Assembly (NCBI GenBank): GCA_948146395.1
Contig: OX411545.1
Coordinates: forward strand, 17,604,026 to 17,668,025
Source: Fragum whitleyi
Lineage: Eukaryota > Mollusca > Bivalvia > Cardiida > Cardiidae
Direction: 5' to 3'
DNA: 64,000 bases
The position numbers and the translations under genes were made by a program. Each line of letters starts with the position of its first letter. Within the stretch, counting starts at the first letter, position 1. Of this stretch, positions 57,625 to 64,000 are shown piece by piece. The notes under the pieces were generated by a model that was not told the DNA's origin, ran no database searches, and was given only the letters and a program-made list of their open reading frames with translations.

Positions 57625-60600
57625 CTAACGCGGCGAAATTAGAGCCATATACTTACGTTTGTGCAAATCTTGATACGACAAGCCAAACTTAAGCCCAGTC
57701 CCATCCCCATTTATATCTGGAAGTTGTAAAAGAGGTTTGATTTTCATCTTATTGGCAACTGTACTTTCTTCTTCTTTACTTTTATCGGATTGACTTTCTT
57801 CGGAAAGAGACGTATCTAGTTTTCTTTTCTTGTCCTGTGACTTCTTTCCAGATTCCGTTTTAGATCTAGATTCACCTACATACTGAGCTTTTACAGGGCT
57901 CTTCCTAGCCATTACATTTGCGTTGGCAAAACCTTTCCATGGAGAATTATTCTCAAGGGCATTCCTTAAACGTTGGTTTTCTTCATTTAGTCGAGCAATA
58001 TTGGCGTTAGCATCTTTGTACTTCAAAGACGTTTGTTCGAGTTCTTTAAGTTTAAGAATAACATCATCTTTCTTTCCCAAATCAACTTTTAATCGAGCAA
58101 TTTCATCTGTAAGACGTTTATTTCTAGCTTGTATATTAGCTGCCCTGTCTCTATGTAATTCTATCTCTCTCCTCAATTCGACCTCTTTTTCTTGTAGATT
58201 TTTTCGCAACTGGGTGTTTTCTTCTACATATTTTGAGTGAAACTTTGCAGTGTTCTTTTCTTTCTCTTTTTCCTTTTCGAAAGCTGCTTTATAGTCAGTT
58301 GCATTTTCAAGGTTTTCACGAAGACGTTTATTTTCTTCATATAGTCTTTGATTATTTGCCGATGAGTCCATAAACTTAGCTTTTGCCGTCTCAAGTTCCT
58401 TCAGTTTGGCTATTTTATGATCCTTCTGATTATTTTCTTCCCTCAGTTTTTCGTTTTCATTTGAGAGCACATTCTTTTCTCTTTTAAGTCTTTTCAAGCT
58501 ATCTTTATCCACGACATTTTGCTTCAGTAGAACTTCCTTCTCATCTAAGGTTTTCTTCAAATTTGCTGCTTCGACGCTAGCTTTGTGAAGCTGTGTTTCG
58601 AGAAGTTTGATTTTTGCTGTATTTGAAAGTACATCTGTCTTATTGCTTTCAGCCTCTTTTTGTTCATAAAGACTTAAAAGACGGTGATTTTCTTCTTCAA
58701 GTCGCTTATTTTGTGCAATTACTTCATTAAATTTATTTTTCTTTTTCGTCCATTCATCTTGAGCATCCTCTGCAGCACGTTTGTCGTCTAGCAGAGCCAT
58801 CAATCTTTTATTCTCGTCTCTGAGCTTTTTAATTTCATTAATTGCATCTTGCTTGATTTCAAGTTCAAGACGGTGTTTCTCTATTTCATTTTCCTCGCGC
58901 TCGGCGGCACGAATTCTGTTGGCCAAGTTTTCGTCCTTCATTTCTTTTACCACTGCAGCAAGGTTTTGTAGTCTTTCATCAGTTTGTGCCTTACTCCTCT
59001 TCTCAGATACAGACAAACGATCAATAAGATCTTTCAAGTCGTTCTCCATATTTTGCATTTTTTCTTCAAAAACCTTCAATCTGGCGACCTCGGATCTAAG
59101 CTCATCACTTTGATCTTTTAACTGTTTTGTCTCCGTTTCGCGTTCTTGTCTTAAATTTTCCATTTGTTTCAGAAGTTTGTTTACTTGATTTTCTCTCTCG
59201 TTCTTCGATATTTGTAGTTCTTGACGAGCCTGTATTAATTCTTTTTCGTTATCTTTAAACTGCTTTGAAACCCTCTCCAGTTCTTTTTTAAGGGCTGTGA
59301 TTGTAGAATTTCCCTCGCCTTTAACTCTCTCAACATCGGCGTTCATATCAATCAACGACTTTGCTTGCCTTTCGTTCGCCTTTACCAACTTAACATTTTC
59401 AGTTTTCAATTCATTCTTTTCTTTCTGAAGCATGTCCAATCGTACCTTATGCTCTGCTAGTGCAGTATTCATAAACTCTTGATTTTTCAATAATTCATCA
59501 AGATCTGTTTCCATCTTTGATTTTTCTTTCAATAATTGATTATTCAGTTCATTTATTTCTTGGCGCAAGTTTGAATTTTCCCTCTTCTCTTTAGCCAGTT
59601 CTCCATATACGTCTTTATCGTTCCTTATTGTTTCTTTTAACTGGAGTATTTCATCACTTCTTTCTGCTAATTGCTCATGTATTTTCTTGTTTTCTATATT
59701 CAAATCTTCGAAAGATTTTACTAGATCCTCGTGTTTTGGTTGTAAAATCTTTAACTCGACTTCAACAGCATTCAGTACGCTTTGAAGTTCCTCTATCTTT
59801 GAATTCGTTGCAGTATTTGAATTTGTCATATTATTTCTCAGTTCTTCCCTTTCCTTGATAAGTTCGTCCTTCTCCTTGGTTACTGTGTCTAATTTTTCTT
59901 GTAATTTGTCTTGCGAAACGTTATTTTCAGACACAAGCTGTAGATTCTTCTCTGTGAGGACCTTAATTTCATCGTTCAATGTGATTATCTTTAAGTTTAA
60001 TTCCTTCACTTGACTATCCATTTGGCCAAGTTGTCCTGTGGTTAGTGCATTTGCAGCTTGTTTATCAGCCTTTGCATTAATTTCCAATCGTTTTATTTGC
60101 TCCTTCAAGTCATTAATTTCAACGTCAAGTTTTCTATTCTTTTCTTTGAACATTTCAAGATTTCCTGTAAGAGTCTGCACTTCTCGTTCTGATTCCATTT
60201 TTCTACGGATTGATGATGCTGTTTCTCGCGGTTGGTTCTTAACTTCCTCAATTCTTCTTTCTAGTGCTAGTTTATCTTTATTAAGCATTTCAACTTTGGC
60301 TTTCAGTTCTATATTCTCTTTCTGAGTATCGTGTAGAGCTTTTGTTATGTCGTCTAACTTCTGGTTTTTCATAGCCTCTGCTTCCTTTTGCTGGCGTCTT
60401 GTTGCCGACGGTGTTCTTTTCCCACTTTGCTCCGCGAAGTTGAAGAGTCGGTCTTTAAACTCGTCCCTATCCTTTTGAAGTATTTGAACTTGTGTTGAAA
60501 GTTCGACATTCTTTTTCTCAAGATTATGAATAGTCTTTTGCAATTCTTTAATTTGCGTCTTCATCTGCTGGTTTTCTTCTTTCATTCTTTTGTCCTCCTC

Positions 60601-61620
60601 CTCTTGTCTCCTAGTTTTCATTTTAGCGTCATCTTTCCAGCTACCATCCGAGTTTTTACCAAGGGCCATAAAACCCCGTTTGAATCCGTCATTTTCTCGT
60701 TCGAGAATCATATTTCGCTTGTTTATCTCCGAAAGTTCTTCTTTCAGCTTATAAACCTGGTTTTCGAATTCGTGGCGTTCCTGTGTGAGTTCCTCCTTTT
60801 CATATCCCATCGTCCTCACAGTCTTTTCTAGATGTTTTACCTTCTTTTCTAATTCGGCTATCTTTTTTATATCGTCCATTCTGTCGATAGCATTCAACCG
60901 ATCTTCAAGATTCTTGGCTTTATCTCTTAAAACTTTATTTTCTTGGTAGAGTGATTCAAAATTCTGTAACATTCCCATAGCCTCATGTTCTAGCTGTGAT
61001 ATCCTCTTCTTGTAGGCTGTTTCAGCCTCTCTCAGAATCTGTCTATCGTTGTAAACCCTCTGGAAAGACTCAATATTATTATCCTCTCCTTTGTCAATCT
61101 TATCTCTAAGCGCATTGTTCTCTTTGTAAAGAGCCTCGTAATCAAGAAGAATCTGTGTATTATCCGCTTCAAGTTTTTGTATGCGTCGTCTGTAGGCTGC
61201 TTCCGTCTCCAACAATGCGTCTCTCTCAGCGATGATGCTTTCATAAGGCTTAGTCGTTGTAACTACAACTCCCCCAACTGCTGTTTGAATAAGTTCTCTC
61301 TGGTCGCCAGGTTCCTTTGAAAATCTAACTTTGTGATTCTTTGGTCCTTGTTGTTGTTCCTCCCAGAGATAACTTCCCTTGAGAATGGACTTCTTTCCGT
61401 CATTTTTCTGTTTCTTAAACGTATTAAAAGTTCTTCCTTGGAAAATATTACCACCAGGCCTTTGTGGGTCATACCTGATGCCTTGTTGTTCGGGCTGAAA
61501 TAGATCTGGTTCCCTCTCGAAGTCGTCGGCCTCTTCCGTTAGGGTTGGTCCCACTGTGTAGTTTGGAGCCCTGGACGACAGCCAGGTCCGAGCTGGAAGA
61601 GTAGTACCAGCGCTACTCAT
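57625..61620 (-). CDS. Giant coiled-coil protein, 1331 aa (family member 3), with candidate PP1-docking motifs
   Basis: The name and function are unknown to me. Residues 1-127 are non-coiled and contain KKSILK (SILK at 78-81) and KVRF (97-100), which fit the SILK and RVxF docking motifs for protein phosphatase 1. Residues about 128-184 and 185-241 are tandem blocks (AERDALLETEAAYRRRI; NDRQILREAETAYKKRI) shared with the 797-aa paralogue. Residues about 245-1220 are near-continuous coiled coil, with NxRLxEENxRLR units towards the end. A basic Ser-rich segment precedes the family tail GLKFGLSYQDLHK (1309-1321). The ATG is the first after a splice acceptor (TTTTTGTAG, exon from 61681; 61 nt of 5' UTR). 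After DLHK the frame runs through a consensus donor (C then GTAAGTAT, intron from 57656) and stops 10 codons later, 17 bp before a MITE. The true 3' end may therefore be spliced, perhaps to 54978. The readthrough end does resemble the 797-aa C-terminus (Y, then AIS or LIS), so both isoforms are possible. Confidence 0.85.
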   Translation of the reverse strand: MSSAGTTLPARTWLSSRAPNYTVGPTLTEEADDFEREPDLFQPEQQGIRYDPQRPGGNIFQGRTFNTFKKQKNDGKKSILKGSYLWEEQQQGPKNHKVRFSKEPGDQRELIQTAVGGVVVTTTKPYESIIAERDALLETEAAYRRRIQKLEADNTQILLDYEALYKENNALRDKIDKGEDNNIESFQRVYNDRQILREAETAYKKRISQLEHEAMGMLQNFESLYQENKVLRDKAKNLEDRLNAIDRMDDIKKIAELEKKVKHLEKTVRTMGYEKEELTQERHEFENQVYKLKEELSEINKRNMILERENDGFKRGFMALGKNSDGSWKDDAKMKTRRQEEEDKRMKEENQQMKTQIKELQKTIHNLEKKNVELSTQVQILQKDRDEFKDRLFNFAEQSGKRTPSATRRQQKEAEAMKNQKLDDITKALHDTQKENIELKAKVEMLNKDKLALERRIEEVKNQPRETASSIRRKMESEREVQTLTGNLEMFKEKNRKLDVEINDLKEQIKRLEINAKADKQAANALTTGQLGQMDSQVKELNLKIITLNDEIKVLTEKNLQLVSENNVSQDKLQEKLDTVTKEKDELIKEREELRNNMTNSNTATNSKIEELQSVLNAVEVELKILQPKHEDLVKSFEDLNIENKKIHEQLAERSDEILQLKETIRNDKDVYGELAKEKRENSNLRQEINELNNQLLKEKSKMETDLDELLKNQEFMNTALAEHKVRLDMLQKEKNELKTENVKLVKANERQAKSLIDMNADVERVKGEGNSTITALKKELERVSKQFKDNEKELIQARQELQISKNERENQVNKLLKQMENLRQERETETKQLKDQSDELRSEVARLKVFEEKMQNMENDLKDLIDRLSVSEKRSKAQTDERLQNLAAVVKEMKDENLANRIRAAEREENEIEKHRLELEIKQDAINEIKKLRDENKRLMALLDDKRAAEDAQDEWTKKKNKFNEVIAQNKRLEEENHRLLSLYEQKEAESNKTDVLSNTAKIKLLETQLHKASVEAANLKKTLDEKEVLLKQNVVDKDSLKRLKREKNVLSNENEKLREENNQKDHKIAKLKELETAKAKFMDSSANNQRLYEENKRLRENLENATDYKAAFEKEKEKEKNTAKFHSKYVEENTQLRKNLQEKEVELRREIELHRDRAANIQARNKRLTDEIARLKVDLGKKDDVILKLKELEQTSLKYKDANANIARLNEENQRLRNALENNSPWKGFANANVMARKSPVKAQYVGESRSKTESGKKSQDKKRKLDTSLSEESQSDKSKEEESTVANKMKIKPLLQLPDINGDGTGLKFGLSYQDLHKRKYMALISPR
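57651..57657 (-). other. Candidate splice donor at the end of the 1331-aa frame
   Basis: On the minus strand the coding sequence reads CACAAAC then GTAAGTATATGG, a strong donor consensus directly after the conserved DLHK. It leaves one base of a split codon. The acceptor at 54978 supplies two bases (GA), which would keep the frame and give an Arg codon. The intron would be about 2.7 kb and filled with MITEs. Confidence 0.5.
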
Positions 61621-61790
61621 CTTGAAGACCTACTTCATTTAGAGTTTCTGATACCGCGATATTTTGTAAACCATCTCAAACCTACAAAAATGAGATATAA
61701 TTATTGAGAAATCTTAATTTAACTTCTGTATAAGTACACATGTTATGTTCGGAGATTCGCTTGCTTCGTATAAAAGAAGTGGCAAAGTCA

Positions 61791-61837
61791 ATAATAACAA
61801 TAATAATAATAATAATGATAATAATAATAATAATAAT
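61791..61837. repeat. AAT trinucleotide microsatellite
   Basis: About 15 AAT units with two interruptions (AAC, GAT). Confidence 0.9.
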
Positions 61838-62190
61838 GGGGATAGCTGAACAAGTTCTATTTGTTTTGTTAATGTATTATAGTTTCATCCACAGCTTATT
61901 TATCGATGTGTCAGCGTAAAACAGCCTTGCGTTTAGGGTGACAAAACGGTGTGGACAGTTAGCTAATTATTACCCGCTTTACATGCAAAATCACATGCAA
62001 AACAGGGTAAACTTGGCAAACTGTTTGCACCGTTTTGTGATCCTGAACGTAGGGCTGTTGTAACTGCCCAAAACATATATGACCTATCGATATTGTTTTT
62101 TTTAAATCCTGAATACGCCTCTGCATTTGACTGTAAAATGTGTTGTTTTTTCTTATCCCCCCCCCCCCCCGAGAAAAAGAAACAGAAATT

Positions 62191-62340
62191 ACTTACCCGA
62201 CGAATTTTAACATTTAGCCCTTTAACAATTGGGAATACAAGGGTTCATTTTGTTGACTTAATCGACTCCGGACAGTTGCCATGCTTTTTATCTCGTTCAG
62301 CTGTCCTCAAATATCGCGAGATTTCACCTTTATGCAGTTA
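62191..62340 (-). other. Candidate 5' UTR exon and donor for the 1331-aa gene
   Basis: A consensus donor (CGG then GTAAGT, at 62196-62191) lies about 510 bp upstream of the acceptor at 61681 and could end a non-coding first exon. A second possible donor (TGG then GTAAGT) is at 62511-62506. No start of transcription could be placed. This is inferred from splice consensus only. Confidence 0.25.
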
Positions 62341-62885
62341 AGTGTTAGGTTGTATTCAAAAGAACTGAGGTGCAAGATTGAGTTTTCATTGTGACTTTCT
62401 TAATCGACTATTGTTTTAAAGAAACGCTTTGATGATCTAGACTCGATTACCTTTTAAATAGAGGACAATTATATATCAAATAGGCTAAATCATGAAGCAA
62501 AATAAACTTACCCATTTTAACCGTACAGTAAAAGAAGACAAATGTCCCCGAAAAAAATTGTTGGAAAGGAAATTGATTGTAGCGAGGAATTTCTCATTAT
62601 ATTTTCTATGAAATTAGGCTTTCATATTATCTAAGCTCATCAAATTTGTCGTCTTCATCTATTTTATCAAACATTTATTTCAAATATTAAACATTCATGA
62701 ATCCTTAGGGAATCAAGTGATTTTGAAAAGGTAATGGGAAGGTGACCATCGATCTATAGATCTATATTGTAGGTCTTTTTCAGTTTTTTTTGTGCCTTCG
62801 TTCGTTTCAGCACTGAGGCATTAGACGAGTATGTGCTTGCGACAGCATGGTGTACGTTAATATTGACCCGTTTTCAACTATCATT

Positions 62886-63051
62886 TTAAGGTAATGGACC
62901 CGTAATAGTTCCGCAACATTTTGGAACTCGCGATCTTTCACAATGTTTACCGAGGTTTCCTAATGAACTCATTAGGAAACCTCGGTAAACCATATTAGAG
63001 TTCAAAAATTCCGATACGTTACGAAACTGTTACGGGTCAAATAGCTTTAAT
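62886..63051 (+). mobile_element. Palindromic MITE, family H (best copy)
   Basis: TTAAGGTAATGGACCCGTAA ... CCGAGGTTTCCTAATG / CATTAGGAAACCTCGG-type centre ... TTACGGGTCAAATAGCTTTAA. It is almost a single fold-back. Confidence 0.8.
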
Positions 63052-63279
63052 CCAAATTAATTTTTTGTCACAGGGTCGTTAATTGTTCGTCGCCAGAATT
63101 TCCCCAATATGTTACGGAAACACCGGAAGGGTACTCATAATACTCTACAGAGTGATCCACAGCTAAATGTTCATGATGAAAACATAAACGGAACGTTTTA
63201 ATATTGTGTTCCGATTTGCAGGTGTATTTACATGGAAAGCTTGTCATTGATAATCGATTGCGAACATTTTGTTATTCTT

Positions 63280-63480
63280 AGAGCCTGGTCTATTCTTTAA
63301 CTCTCTCACCAATGGGTTGATAATCGTCAACCTATGTGAGATAGCAGATGGAGGCAGGGAGGGTAGTGGTGGTATTACTGGTGAGAGAAATACCAGGAAT
63401 CCATTGTTAGGTGCTCCAGCTGCCACGATATACCTGAAAAATTGTTAAAAGCGGCGTAAAACCGAATTCAAGCAAACACA
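63280..63480 (+). mobile_element. tRNA-derived SINE, 5'-truncated copy
   Basis: CTCTCACCAATGGGTTGATA, GGTGAGAGAAATACCAGGAA, GTTAGGTGCTCCAGCTGCC and AAAAGCGGCGTAAAACCGAA match the SINE at 29231-29506, in the opposite orientation. Confidence 0.75.
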
Positions 63481-63560
63481 CACAAAAAACTATTCTTTTA
63501 CGTTCCCGGTGTAAAGCACGAGTTCATATTTTAAAAAATCTAATCCGGAAAACAGTTATA

Positions 63561-63962
63561 CAGTAAAGAACATCACTGAATGATTTTCGAATGAAATTGT
63601 ATGTGTGTTTCGAGCTAGTTTTGAATGAGTTTCAATGGAGGTAAAACATGGATCTTAATTTCGTCCCATTGGGTGAAATAAGCGAGTTTTTACCTCCCTT
63701 TTAAAAAATCTACCTACTTTTCTGATCTTGAGACAAATCAGACCCTTAAAAAATCAATTCAAGTCAATAAATTTTACAAATATTTAAACAATTTGATTGA
63801 AAAGTCGATCATTTTGAACTGTTAAGAAGCGTTATTGAACAATTTCGGAGCGTTTTTTGAATGATTTGAGTGAGTGTTTGAAATGAATTGTTGGAACGCT
63901 TAGCGAGTGTTTATAAATGGTTTTCATTGAGATCATTGTGAATTTCACGATGTTATTAGCTG
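63561..63962 (+). mobile_element. Tc1/mariner-type MITE, family A, diverged
   Basis: It begins CAGTAAAGAACATCACTGAA after TA and ends CACGATGTTATTAGCTG then TA. Inner GAGGTAAAACATGGATC ... TTACCTCCC. Confidence 0.7.
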
Positions 63963-64000
63963 TATTAGGAATGAGCCCGCTGCCGACATCCGGATTGAAA

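Larger units (their letters stand above)
61682..62885. other. Upstream region of the 1331-aa gene with an AAT microsatellite
   Basis: Putative 5' UTR intron and promoter region. A trinucleotide AAT/ATA microsatellite occupies 61791-61837 and a C12-type run lies at about 62159-62170. No other gene. Confidence 0.45.

Overview
This window is nuclear DNA from an animal, most likely a bivalve or other lophotrochozoan. It is AT-rich and gene-poor. Coding exons have GT/AG splice sites, and the rest is densely packed with MITEs, tRNA-derived SINEs and hairpin-ended tandem-repeat elements of the kind that fill bivalve genomes. No bacterial-style operons, phage or CRISPR features are present. The species cannot be fixed from the sequence.

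The only convincing protein-coding loci belong to one family of long coiled-coil proteins, all on the minus strand: 4378-6771 (797 aa, intact); 15313-17622 (about 769 aa, broken by two single-base homopolymer shifts and ending inside a MITE); 57625-61620 (1331 aa, intact); and 54227-54978 (an exon of about 250 codons that may be a further 3' exon of the 1331-aa gene or a partial paralogue). The three long members share two tandem N-terminal blocks of about 57 residues (consensus ERDxLLExEAAYxRRI ... LYxEN). The two intact members end in a common tail, GLxxGxxYxDLHK. Each long coding exon is uninterrupted and lies 18-61 nt downstream of a splice acceptor. I do not recognise the family. SILK and KVRF motifs in the 1331-aa protein suggest protein phosphatase-1 docking.

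Layout. 0.1-4 kb: mobile-element fragments. 4.4-6.8 kb: gene 1. 6.8-15.2 kb: MITEs, a tandem 1.05-kb duplication and a LINE relic. 15.2-17.7 kb: broken gene 2. 17.7-31 kb: MITEs, SINEs, a unit with GGTATACC motifs, an element bounded by inverted GGACAAAACCCC arrays, and a dead Tc1/mariner transposase. 31-50.6 kb: almost continuous hairpin-bounded tandem-repeat elements (period about 155-165 bp), interrupted by SINEs, two piggyBac-type MITEs, a palindrome-rich 573-bp TIR element and a 435-bp TRIM-type mini-LTR retrotransposon. 50.6-54.2 kb: a dimeric tRNA-like SINE, the second GGTATACC unit and a 26-bp minisatellite. 54.2-61.7 kb: the exon and gene 3. 61.7-64 kb: upstream region with MITEs and a SINE.

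The most informative items are the coiled-coil family, with its possible PP1 link and a paralogue losing its tail to a MITE, the TRIM with LTRs, primer-binding-like site, purine tract and target duplication, and the hairpin-bounded array elements. Coordinates of repeats were read by eye and may be off by a few bases.
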